Part shown: positions 1 through 6,307 of the stretch, in pieces
How positions within the stretch are numbered: position 1 is the stretch's first letter
Layout of the letters: each line of letters begins with the position of its first letter
Source of the DNA: Clostridiaceae bacterium
GTDB lineage: Bacteria; Bacillota_A; Clostridia; Acetivibrionales; Acetivibrionaceae
Assembly (NCBI GenBank): GCA_012513545.1
Contig: JAAZCB010000259.1
Location: 1 to 7,279 of the forward strand
Reading direction: 5' to 3'
Length of the DNA: 7,279 nucleotides
Notes under the pieces: model-generated
What the model was told of the DNA's origin: nothing
Databases searched by the model: none
Seen by the model: the letters and a program-made list of their open reading frames with translations, nothing else
Program-made: the position numbers and the translations under genes

Positions 1-23
1 AACGAATGGTTTTTAAGTAAAAA

Positions 24-215
24 ATGACTGTAAACCCTACAATATATCTTAAAAAATCTTTAAAAATCCAATTTTCATCGCAAATGTTTCATACCATATT
101 TATATTAGATAATAATATGTTAATTGAAGGCTGGATACAAAACCCATACAGTCATTTTAAGACAGAGTTTTTACGCGCCTTCGTTCAACGTAATTGTATC
201 AGCAACACCCCGTAA
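24..215 (+). CDS. Doubtful small ORF in the tail of module 0
   Basis: A 63-codon ORF with no recognisable family and no Shine-Dalgarno sequence before its ATG. Its last codons run into the left arm and stem of the first palindromic site. Stop codons inside the recombination site are common for integron cassettes, but they also occur by chance. The bases before it hold no other reading frame of useful length: short C-terminal tails ending at 18-20 or 25-27 could belong to a gene entering from the left, but nothing can be identified. It could equally be non-coding cassette DNA. Confidence 0.2.
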   Translation: MTVNPTIYLKKSLKIQFSSQMFHTIFILDNNMLIEGWIQNPYSHFKTEFLRAFVQRNCISNTP

Positions 216-278
216 GGGTGTTTGCTAATATGCAGGTTTTTGTTTGGTGTTGCAGATACAATTCTAAACGTTTGGTGG
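183..278 (+). repeat. Palindromic cassette junction, site 1 (attC-like)
   Basis: The left box GTTCAAC (183-189) fits the integron R'' consensus RYYYAAC. A two-part stem follows: 192-200 pairs with 255-263 and 202-209 pairs with 246-253, separated by an A-A mismatch (201/254). The 36-base loop allows a smaller alternative hairpin (204-210 with 216-222). The right box is GTTTGGTGG at 270-278. Spacers between box and stem are two bases on the left and six on the right. This is the most divergent of the four sites, but it keeps the same four-base spacer asymmetry. attC identity is an inference. Confidence 0.6.
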
Positions 279-318
279 ACATTGCCTGGATCGCGGAAAA
301 GGAAATAAGAGCCCCCGC
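270..318 (+). repeat. Left inverted repeat of module 1
   Basis: Reads outward to inward as GTTTGGTGGACATTGCC, then TGGATCGC, a purine-rich stretch (295-310) and GCCCCCGC (311-318). The reverse complement of 1295-1336 matches about 20 of the first 25 positions with two one-base gaps, and then shares GCCCCCGC exactly. Confidence 0.6.
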
Positions 319-427
319 GGAATTATCTGGACTGTTCAAAAAATTTAGAAACAATAAAAATCGGATTAAGATATTGATTTTTTAAGAAGAGAGAAAACAA
401 GTAAAGCAACTTTCGGATTAATACAAG

Positions 428-442
428 TGGTAAACATTACCA
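428..442. promoter_or_regulatory. 15-base palindrome before the lipoprotein gene
   Basis: TGGTAA, three bases, TTACCA: a perfect 6-base inverted repeat ending ten bases before the AAGGAG ribosome binding site of the gene at 465. It could be an operator or a leader mRNA hairpin. No clear -10/-35 pair is visible next to it. Confidence 0.3.
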
Positions 443-464
443 AAATATGATAAGGAGTACTTTT

Positions 465-1241
465 ATGATTTTCAGATCTATAACCATTATTCGTTTAAGC
501 CTATGCACAGTGTGTATTATAGGATTAACTCAAATGTTTTGTAACTCTAACCCAATATCAAGTAATACTGGGGATACTAGCCACTCAAAAGTTAAACAAG
601 AATTATGGACCGATACAGATGGAGCTATTGATTACACTGTACAATACAAGTATGACAGTAAAAATCGTATTAGCAGAACAGATGAATTTGATGATGCAGG
701 GCTTCTTATGTACTACAGCATCTTTGAGTACACTACATTTGATAGTATTAGGAAAATAGTTTACTACGACAAAGATGGATCTTTTGAAGACTCAACAACT
801 TACGATTATGACCAAAATATGAAAAAAATAAGAGAAAACGTCTATTTTGATTCAGATGGTGATGGACAATGCGATTTTGTTATTTATGCAATATATGAAT
901 ACAACTACATGGGAAAAATTGCAAAGGAGACATGGCTCTATCCGCCAGACGATACTCTTGAATGGTATATGGTTTATAGATACAATAGTAATGATCAACT
1001 TTTAAAGACAGAACAGTATTTCGAATACGAAACAAGTAACCCCGATGAATATTCTACCTATACATTCAATAATAACGGTAGATTAGTGCGGAAAGATAAC
1101 TTTTTTGTAAGCTATAACGGAAATACTGAAACATCAGGATATGAATCTTATCAGTATGACGCAAGTGGTCGTAAATCAAAAGTCATATACTACGATGCAA
1201 TCGAGAGTGAATATAGCTATTTAGAATACATGTATTTTTGA
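465..1241 (+). CDS. Probable secreted lipoprotein with YD/RHS-like repeats
   Basis: A 258-residue protein. The start at 465 is chosen because AAGGAG (452-457) lies seven bases upstream; an in-frame ATG at 447 has no such site. The N-terminus is a signal peptide: basic residues near the start, a hydrophobic core at about 11-25, then Cys26 and an Asn/Ser-rich linker. This looks like a lipoprotein, although the residues before Cys26 (QMF) are a poor lipobox. The rest is a run of tyrosine- and aspartate-rich repeats of the form YxYDsxxRIxxxxxYD, typical of YD/RHS-type repeat proteins that form beta-structures on the cell surface. DSDGDGQCD fits the calcium-loop pattern DxDxDGxxD, and a weaker DTDG copy opens the repeat region. 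No toxin domain or RHS core is present. It is the sole gene of its module; its role is unknown. Confidence 0.75.
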   Translation: MIFRSITIIRLSLCTVCIIGLTQMFCNSNPISSNTGDTSHSKVKQELWTDTDGAIDYTVQYKYDSKNRISRTDEFDDAGLLMYYSIFEYTTFDSIRKIVYYDKDGSFEDSTTYDYDQNMKKIRENVYFDSDGDGQCDFVIYAIYEYNYMGKIAKETWLYPPDDTLEWYMVYRYNSNDQLLKTEQYFEYETSNPDEYSTYTFNNNGRLVRKDNFFVSYNGNTETSGYESYQYDASGRKSKVIYYDAIESEYSYLEYMYF

Positions 1242-1294
1242 AATGTCGATTTAAGATCACGTTCCAAGAAAACTAAACGATGGTAAGAGTAAGA

Positions 1295-1336
1295 GCGGGG
1301 GCGGAAAAAGAGCGACCCAGTCAACGATCCACCAAC
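1295..1336 (-). repeat. Right inverted repeat of module 1
   Basis: Inverted partner of 270-318. It contains GCGGGGGC (1295-1302), a purine-rich stretch (1303-1311), GCGACCCAG and ends in CCACCAAC (1329-1336), the left box of site 2. Confidence 0.6.
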
Positions 1337-1422
1337 AGCGCCAGCCCACCATACCATCAGTAAAACTTCGAGGACTTGCATTACTGATGGTACAGCGGGC
1401 GAGTGGCGCGGCCCGTTGTTGG
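1329..1422 (+). repeat. Palindromic cassette junction, site 2 (attC-like)
   Basis: Left box CCACCAAC (1329-1336), spacer A (1337), then stem segments GCGCCA (1338-1343) with TGGCGC (1404-1409), GCCC (1344-1347) with GGGC (1397-1400), and a 12-bp perfect inner stem (1352-1363 with 1381-1392) around a 17-base loop. The right spacer GGCCC (1410-1414) leads to the right box GTTGTTGG (1415-1422). GAG at 1401-1403 is bulged. The stem sequence occurs nowhere else in the window, while boxes and spacers match sites 3 and 4. There is no T-run, so it is not a typical intrinsic terminator. Confidence 0.7.
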
Positions 1423-1457
1423 CAATTTGTGCACCCATAAAGAAATAGGAGCGCCGC
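1415..1457 (+). repeat. Left inverted repeat of module 2
   Basis: GTTGTT box, then TTTG, GCACCCATAA (1431-1440), ten purine-rich bases, and GCGCCGC (1451-1457). The reverse complement of 4581-4624 shares these blocks with identical ten-base spacing between the last two, about 30 of 44 positions in total. Confidence 0.65.
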
Positions 1458-1483
1458 AGAGAAATTAAATATCTGATTTTAAA

Positions 1484-1514
1484 TTGGTATAACGCAATTG
1501 ATTAAAATTATAAT
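1484..1514 (+). promoter_or_regulatory. Possible sigma70-type promoter of module 2
   Basis: TTGGTA (1484-1489) and a perfect TATAAT (1509-1514) with a 19-base spacer, about 50 bases before the DUF4209 gene and just inside the left repeat. The region is very AT-rich, so a chance match is possible. Confidence 0.3.
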
Positions 1515-1564
1515 TAAATTTACCTATTCATCAAAACTAAAAAAATATTTATTTGGGAAAAATA

Positions 1565-2869
1565 ATGGAAGAGATAGAATTTTTAAAGCAGAATTTATCA
1601 ACAAATCTTCGTGGTGAAGCAATTACGAATATTAAAAATAGACTTTCCGAAATGATTGAATCATTTGATTTGGATACAGCATACAACTTTTTTATAAAAT
1701 ATGAGAAGATGTTTGTTGATGATACAAAGATATTAAATATCATTTCAGATAAATTTACTGAATTGCTTGAAAAATGCAAGCAAAATAGTAACGAATTCAA
1801 AATACTCATTGGGATGCATAGCTTCGAAAGATTTTATTGGTTTCAAAACAATCCTAAAAAAGCATTTCTAAAAGGTTATATCGCCGAACAGCTTTCTATA
1901 CATACGTTCGGAGTTGGTAAAATTTTGCAGCTTCGAGAAGCAAGGGCCTTTTATCGTAAAGCACATTTGAAAGATGATATAATCCGAGTACAACAAGAGC
2001 TCACAAAGGCAGTAAAAGAATTTGAATTTTCAAGTCCAGTTATAATTGGTGAAATGAGTCCTGCAACACTGAAATTAAAAGAAATTACAAAAAAATGTTT
2101 AAATATATGGGTAAGTGCTGATAATGAGAAACGGTTTGTAATGTTAACAATTGATTTCGCAGGAATAAGACCATCTCCTTATGATAAAAACAGCATCAGT
2201 AATGAAGATCCTCTTTTAGCAGATTTTATGACAGAATGCGGAATTGTTCAGAAAGTGAATCTGTCAGGCCATGATGGTAGAGTTAATGTTGGAAATTCAG
2301 TAACAACACGTGAGGAAATTCATAATGATTCACAAGAGCATATACTGATAGTATTTTTAAATGAATTTGTTTCACCAATACTAGAGTGGTTGAAATCGAA
2401 AGATGAAACAGGCTCACATGTCTTTAATAGAATCATAAATTCTCTACAAGAACACCTTGATTGGGATGAAAACATTACATCCTATTTTACAGATGGTTTA
2501 ACAGCTTGGCTAAGTGGTTATTGCCAAATGGCTCTGGCTTTGTGGTTACCTTTTTTTGAGCAAGTGTTGAGGCATCGTTTAGCAGAAATTGGCGAGGATG
2601 TTATAAACCCATCAGCAAAGCCAGGTATTGAAGATTTCGTAGTTTTTGAAAACCTACTTAAAAAAGCTTCAAATTACTATGATGTAAGAACTATTACATA
2701 TTGGAATAAACTTTTTTCGACAATAAACGGTTTAGGATGGAATTTAAGAAATTCATTCTGTCATGGAGCATTACCATTGAATGTCCTCAAACAAGATGTA
2801 ATCGGGTTAGCTGTTTTAATAGCATTCATGTATCTTTTACAAAAGCCAGTAGAAAATAGTAATGAATAG
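1565..2869 (+). CDS. DUF4209-type protein with HEPN-like RNxxxHG motif
   Basis: A 434-residue protein. ATG 1565 is chosen over the in-frame TTG at 1553 because GGGA lies about seven bases before it. The N-terminal three quarters is mostly helical and not recognised. The C-terminal part has a helix with ALWLPFFEQVLRHRL (about 321-335) followed by R395-N396-S-F-C-H400-G401. RNxxxHG is the signature of family DUF4209. It also fits the Rx4-6H catalytic motif of HEPN-fold RNases, which are frequent in toxin-antitoxin, abortive infection and CRISPR-linked systems. RNase activity is inferred from the motif only. No signal peptide or clear membrane segment is seen apart from a hydrophobic C-terminal helix (about 410-427). 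It is the first gene of a probable three-gene unit; 114 bases separate it from the next gene. Confidence 0.8.
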   Translation: MEEIEFLKQNLSTNLRGEAITNIKNRLSEMIESFDLDTAYNFFIKYEKMFVDDTKILNIISDKFTELLEKCKQNSNEFKILIGMHSFERFYWFQNNPKKAFLKGYIAEQLSIHTFGVGKILQLREARAFYRKAHLKDDIIRVQQELTKAVKEFEFSSPVIIGEMSPATLKLKEITKKCLNIWVSADNEKRFVMLTIDFAGIRPSPYDKNSISNEDPLLADFMTECGIVQKVNLSGHDGRVNVGNSVTTREEIHNDSQEHILIVFLNEFVSPILEWLKSKDETGSHVFNRIINSLQEHLDWDENITSYFTDGLTAWLSGYCQMALALWLPFFEQVLRHRLAEIGEDVINPSAKPGIEDFVVFENLLKKASNYYDVRTITYWNKLFSTINGLGWNLRNSFCHGALPLNVLKQDVIGLAVLIAFMYLLQKPVENSNE

Positions 2870-2983
2870 GATACTTTATCTTGATATAATAAAATGTAAT
2901 AATTTACTCAATTGGCAATACTCGAATTTATTGCATTCTATATTTATTCAGGTTGTCATTTAGCAACTAAGGACTAACTAAGC

Positions 2984-3664
2984 ATGGAAAAAAATGATAT
3001 TACTGAAATTAAAGTAGACAACGAACACGAATGCTTTAATGTTGATGATAAAGCTCGGACTGACGGTCAGAACTATATAAATAGTTTGGCAAATACTGTT
3101 GCCAAAAATTCTGAAGCTTTTGACAGAGCTATTATTACACTATCATCTGGGTTCCTTGCACTATCAATTACTTTTATTGATAGGATCGTTAAATTAAGTG
3201 AATGTACATGCATTTGTCTACTAATTCTATCTTGGTCATTTTTTGTCATATCAATCGTTATAAATTTTATATCAATATTTGTTGCTCAGAATGAATGTGA
3301 AAAGCGACGTAAACTTGCCGAAAAGTGTTATTTTAAAGGTGACAAGAAATCATGTCAATCTTTACGCGATATGAATAATCCAACACAAATAATTAATATT
3401 ATTTCTGCAGGTGCATATATTATTGGGACAATCCTAATTACAATATTTGTTTCTATTAATCTTACAGGCAAAGGAGTGAGTAATATGGCAGAGCAAAAGA
3501 AAACCGGAAATAATCAGCAACAAAGCAAACCACCTGAGGTTAGGCAAGATTCTGTAATTTCAGAAGGCAGAATAAAAGCCGGCGGACAAGGGGCACAGGG
3601 AGCAGTTCCACCTCCTCCACCTTCTGATACTACAATTGTTAACAACACTAAAAGTCAGAATTAA
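2984..3664 (+). CDS. Three-helix membrane protein with proline-rich tail
   Basis: A 226-residue protein; the ATG is preceded by AAGGA (2969-2973) at a spacing of ten. A polar N-terminus (1-48) precedes hydrophobic segments at about 49-65, 76-101 and 137-160. Between helices 2 and 3 is a basic, cysteine-containing loop. The tail (161-226) is hydrophilic, rich in Gln and Gly, and includes a PPPPP run (209-213). No family is recognised. Small multi-helix proteins of this shape often accompany soluble toxin or sensor genes in defence loci, acting at the inner membrane, but that role is inferred from context. An internal start with a stronger ribosome binding site lies at codon 168. Confidence 0.7.
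   Translation: MEKNDITEIKVDNEHECFNVDDKARTDGQNYINSLANTVAKNSEAFDRAIITLSSGFLALSITFIDRIVKLSECTCICLLILSWSFFVISIVINFISIFVAQNECEKRRKLAEKCYFKGDKKSCQSLRDMNNPTQIINIISAGAYIIGTILITIFVSINLTGKGVSNMAEQKKTGNNQQQSKPPEVRQDSVISEGRIKAGGQGAQGAVPPPPPSDTTIVNNTKSQN
3471..3487 (+). promoter_or_regulatory. Strong internal ribosome binding site and in-frame ATG
   Basis: AAGGAG (3471-3476), eight bases, then ATG (3485), in frame with the membrane protein gene. Translation from here would give a separate 59-residue soluble Gln/Pro-rich peptide starting MAEQKKTGNN. The signal is better than that of the full gene's start. Whether it is used cannot be told from sequence alone. Confidence 0.4.
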
Positions 3665-3707
3665 TATTCTTTTTCTTATTATGTGTTAGAAAATTGAATA
3701 TACAGCA

Positions 3708-3736
3708 AGCGGCGTTGAACTTTTATTCGCCGCTCT
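3708..3736. repeat. Hairpin resembling a module end
   Basis: AGCGGCG (3708-3714) pairs perfectly with CGCCGCT (3728-3734) across a 13-base loop. The stretch includes GTTGAAC (3714-3720), the exact box that opens module 4, and CGCCGCTCT (3728-3736), the reverse complement of 4578-4586 at the right end of module 2. It may be a degenerate boundary of an older module, or a leader hairpin for the next gene. Confidence 0.4.
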
Positions 3737-3741
3737 CAAAA

Positions 3742-4554
3742 ATGAGAAATGAGAATAAAATGGCTTGGGAGTTATGGAATAAATATGAACAATTATTAGA
3801 AAAAGATATTCAAAATTACTTTCAATCAATAAATAATATTCAAACTAAGATAAATTCAATTAATATCATTATTCCAGATAATGTAGATCAGAACCAAATC
3901 TTAGCATATACGAGTTATTGGTCCCAAATTAAACTTTATTTTATTTATTGTAATGGTGGTTTGGGGTATGATACCTTCATAGCTAAAAGATTTTTAAGTC
4001 ATATGCTTATATACTGGCTCATTTCATCTGATAAATCAATTTCAGATGATGACAAAGAAATTTGTTATGCTGAAATAGAAACTGCCTTTTACGTTATTCT
4101 TAATTGTATTTATAATATTAAAGAAAAATGGCATAAATTTCTTAACACATCAAAAGACAAAAATACAATTATCTATTCGATTTTAAACTCAGAAGGTCAA
4201 AATTTCATTTTAAACAAATTGAATTTTATTTATGGTGAAATCAAGAATTTTTATTGTGCAAGGCGTTGTTTAGTACACGATGTTTATCAAATATTTTATA
4301 ACCGGAATAAAGACCTAATAAGTATTGGAAAGTCTGAATTTACACTTTCAGAAAAAAAAGTCTGGGAAAATGATGCCAAAAAATCTATTTACCAATTTAA
4401 AATAATCGATATATTTGACATATACGAAAAGATCGAATTAAGTCGATATGAAATTCTTAACGCACTTAGTAATATTAATAATGTTGATTTAAGTAAATTG
4501 AATAAGAAATATCTCGATTATGGTGGTGAATATTACAAATACTCAATCATTTAA
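3742..4554 (+). CDS. Unrecognised helical protein with Rx4H (HEPN-like) motif
   Basis: A 270-residue protein from ATG 3742. The frame stays open to a TTG at 3694 (286 residues), but that start has no ribosome binding site and lies before the 3708-3736 hairpin; ATG 3760 with a weak GAG upstream is a third choice. The protein is Asn/Ile/Lys-rich and predicted all-helical, with aromatic helices around 60-95 and 115-140. ARRCLVHDVY contains R174-x4-H179 in this numbering. It resembles the RNxLVHD-type C-terminal motif of HEPN families, but Asn after the first Arg is replaced by Arg. A HEPN-like fold is thus possible, not shown. It is the last gene of module 2, ending about 60 bases before site 3. 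Confidence 0.65.
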   Translation: MRNENKMAWELWNKYEQLLEKDIQNYFQSINNIQTKINSINIIIPDNVDQNQILAYTSYWSQIKLYFIYCNGGLGYDTFIAKRFLSHMLIYWLISSDKSISDDDKEICYAEIETAFYVILNCIYNIKEKWHKFLNTSKDKNTIIYSILNSEGQNFILNKLNFIYGEIKNFYCARRCLVHDVYQIFYNRNKDLISIGKSEFTLSEKKVWENDAKKSIYQFKIIDIFDIYEKIELSRYEILNALSNINNVDLSKLNKKYLDYGGEYYKYSII

Positions 4555-4580
4555 AACAAGATTAATCAAGATTGTAAAGA

Positions 4581-4624
4581 GCGGCGCAAGAATAAGATTA
4601 TGGGTGCCCAAACAGACAAACAAC
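4581..4624 (-). repeat. Right inverted repeat of module 2
   Basis: Inverted partner of 1415-1457: GCGGCGC (4581-4587), ten purine-rich bases, TTATGGGTGC (4598-4607), CAAA, and the terminal CAAACAAC (4617-4624), which is the left box of site 3. Confidence 0.65.
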
Positions 4625-4707
4625 ACGCCCAAGCCGAAGTGTGTAAGTAAACCGGCGAGTACACCGATTTACTTACACACTTCGGCTGTGGGCGGACCCG
4701 TTGGTGG
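4617..4707 (+). repeat. Palindromic cassette junction, site 3 (attC-like)
   Basis: The best-formed site. Left box CAAACAAC (4617-4624), spacer A (4625), CGCCCA (4626-4631) pairing with TGGGCG (4689-4694), and a perfect 20-bp inner stem (4632-4651 with 4668-4687) around a 16-base loop. G4688 is an unpaired extra base in the right arm. The right spacer GACCC (4695-4699) is followed by the right box GTTGGTGG (4700-4707). Extrahelical bases in the stem and an unpaired spacer beside the outer box are also hallmarks of integron attC hairpins. Confidence 0.75.
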
Positions 4708-4745
4708 CCATTATCCCACCGGTTGGGAGCGCTCATCGTGAGCGC
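4700..4745 (+). repeat. Left inverted repeat of module 3
   Basis: The first 26 bases (4700-4725: GTTGGTGGCC, then TT, TCCCA, CGGTTG) match the reverse complement of 7068-7093 at 23 of 26 positions. A small hairpin follows: GCGCTCA (4729-4735), TCG, TGAGCGC (4739-4745). Confidence 0.7.
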
Positions 4746-4820
4746 GGAATAGGAAGGAAATACCTTGGATTGTAGAAAAACGTATTTCTCGATGACAAAT
4801 CAAAATAAGAAAGTAAAAGC

Positions 4821-4826
4821 TATAAT
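4821..4826 (+). promoter_or_regulatory. Possible -10 box for the beta-propeller gene
   Basis: Perfect TATAAT 53 bases before ATG 4879. No -35 box at normal spacing is seen (ATGACA at 4792-4797 is 23 bases away). If used, transcription would start after the upstream TTG at 4765, supporting the ATG start. Confidence 0.2.
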
Positions 4827-4878
4827 GTTTTTAAATGCAGATAAAAAAACACTTAATATTCTTGAAATGGGAGGAACC

Positions 4879-6159
4879 ATGTCAAATCGTTTACCCGCTT
4901 TTATTGTGATATGTATGGCTCTCTGCATACAAGCATTTGCTGTACCGAGCATACAGTATGTACCCATAGGCACGTACCCGGGTAATATTGCAGTAAATCC
5001 AGTAAGCAATAAAATCTATGTAGTTAATCATGTTCCACATGCTAACGGTAATGTTTCGGTAATCGATGGCAAATCGAATTTGGCCACAACAGTTCCTGCC
5101 GGAAGCGTACCAAACTACATAGCTATCAATCACATTACTAACAAGATTTACATTGCTAATACAGGCGGGATATCACTTCCAGGTGATACGGTGACTCAAA
5201 TTGATGGTATGACAAATATCACAACCAAAATTCCACTCGGCAAACACTCTGGTATTGCAATTAACACCATTACAAATAAATTGTATATTGCGCATGGTGA
5301 TGCTGGGTATATTTCTGTGGTCGATTGCGCTTCTAATTCCTCAATATTGATTAACTCCGGTGGAGATCCATTCCAAATTGCAGTGAACGAAAAAACGAAT
5401 CGAATATATGTCGCAAACTACTCATCCAATTCTGTAACTGTAATAGACGGTGTAACCAATGCTGTTTCCACAATAAAACTGACAGGTACGGATGAACTCT
5501 CAGAAATCATTGTCAATGCTAAAACTAATAAGGTATACATAAGAGGAAAAACTATTACTGAAATCGATGGTAGCAACAATTCAGTAAAACCAATCGCAGG
5601 AGGTAATTTTGCCAGCATGGCAATGGATACCATTACGAACAAACTCTATTTGGTCAGTGCAACCGGTTCTGGCACCGTTACCATTATCGACTGCTCTACT
5701 TACTCCAATACACTTGTAGCTACTGGAAGCAATCCCGGTGGTATAGCAATCAACATGCTCGCGCACAAAGTGTATGTTGCTAATAGTATGAGTGACGACA
5801 TCACGGTTATAAATGGTTTAACGGATTCAACTTATACCATCTCTTTAGGCTACAATGGAAAGCAGCCTGCAAAAGTAGTTGTAAATCCGACTACTAGTAA
5901 AGTTTACGTGGTCTGCTATTCCTCAAAAAAAGTGGCGGTTATAGATGAAGACATTACTGCGATGGTTCGGCCAGTCACTCTACATCGTCAAACTTCACAC
6001 ACATTAGGAAGTATTTCAGTTTTCAACCTTCAGGGCAGACTAGTTAGAGAAATTCCATCAAAAAATAATTTTTCTCTGCAAAAAACAAGCGGGATGTTTA
6101 TTTATAAATACCCACCAGATGCTTTGGGTTTTTCTGAACTGCATCCCATTCTCAAGTGA
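4879..6159 (+). CDS. Secreted YVTN-type beta-propeller protein
   Basis: A 426-residue protein. ATG 4879 is chosen because GGAGGA (4870-4875) precedes it and a textbook signal peptide follows: residues 1-21, cleaved after AFA. The frame stays open upstream to a TTG at 4765, but that extension would bury the signal peptide. Eight repeats of the form IAVNxxTNKIYVAN begin near residues 37, 81, 126, 167, 210, 247, 289 and 333, usually followed by VTVIDG. This is the YVTN/NHL-type propeller pattern of extracellular binding proteins; the ligand is unknown. Residues 378-412 (SISVFNLQGRLVREI, then SGMFIYKY) resemble the T9SS type A sorting domain, but the expected final strand is replaced by an unrelated tail, so sorting by that route is doubtful. 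First gene of module 3. Confidence 0.85.
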   Translation: MSNRLPAFIVICMALCIQAFAVPSIQYVPIGTYPGNIAVNPVSNKIYVVNHVPHANGNVSVIDGKSNLATTVPAGSVPNYIAINHITNKIYIANTGGISLPGDTVTQIDGMTNITTKIPLGKHSGIAINTITNKLYIAHGDAGYISVVDCASNSSILINSGGDPFQIAVNEKTNRIYVANYSSNSVTVIDGVTNAVSTIKLTGTDELSEIIVNAKTNKVYIRGKTITEIDGSNNSVKPIAGGNFASMAMDTITNKLYLVSATGSGTVTIIDCSTYSNTLVATGSNPGGIAINMLAHKVYVANSMSDDITVINGLTDSTYTISLGYNGKQPAKVVVNPTTSKVYVVCYSSKKVAVIDEDITAMVRPVTLHRQTSHTLGSISVFNLQGRLVREIPSKNNFSLQKTSGMFIYKYPPDALGFSELHPILK

Positions 6160-6307
6160 ATCCTTAGACCATATGATTCTCAAACATATAGCAAAAGGAA
6201 TGAGCATGAGCTAGTGCTTGCATTATACAGGTAAGACAAGAACGGCAGTTAAAGAATAACTTAAACAAAACAGCAAAAAAAGAGAACCCCCCTTAGAAAG
6301 AAACCCA

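Larger units (their letters stand above)
270..1414 (+). mobile_element. Cassette-like module 1
   Basis: Unit bounded by GTTTGGTGG at its left end and by CCACCAAC plus the site 2 stem-loop at its right end. It carries a single gene, the YD-repeat lipoprotein. Its two ends are inverted repeats of each other (270-318 against 1295-1336). Stretch 319-464 is an AT-rich leader with a small palindrome and the gene's ribosome binding site; 1242-1294 has no visible feature. The boundaries follow from the repeat structure; mobility is inferred. Confidence 0.5.
1415..4699 (+). mobile_element. Cassette-like module 2 with three genes
   Basis: The largest unit, from GTTGTTGG at its left end to CAAACAAC and the site 3 stem-loop at its right end, with matching inverted ends (1415-1457 and 4581-4624). 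It holds the DUF4209/HEPN-type gene, a membrane protein gene and a second gene with an Rx4H motif. A hairpin with end-like sequence at 3708-3736 suggests the third gene may once have been a separate module. Most integron cassettes carry one gene, so three is unusual. Confidence 0.5.

Noticed and set aside
194..385. ORF from a TTG across site 1 into the module 1 leader
   Set aside because: It starts inside the palindrome stem, has no ribosome binding site, and much of its coding would be site and inverted-repeat DNA.
1217..1438. Minus-strand ORF over site 2
   Set aside because: Its sequence is entirely the palindrome and flanking repeat; the GC-rich site leaves frames open by chance.
1415..4624. 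Classical transposon with terminal inverted repeats
   Set aside because: There is no transposase, and no target duplication is evident. Adjacent modules abut through a shared palindrome, which fits cassette recombination better.
4632..4687. Site 3 stem-loop as an intrinsic terminator
   Set aside because: The stem is strong but no T-run follows; it is followed by GACCCGTTGG, conserved among the sites.
4520..4741. Plus-strand ORF over site 3
   Set aside because: It overlaps the end of the preceding gene and then reads through the 20-bp stem; no independent start signal.
6110..6270. Frameshift explaining the odd C-terminus of the beta-propeller
   Set aside because: The other two frames give no recognisable continuation of a sorting domain.
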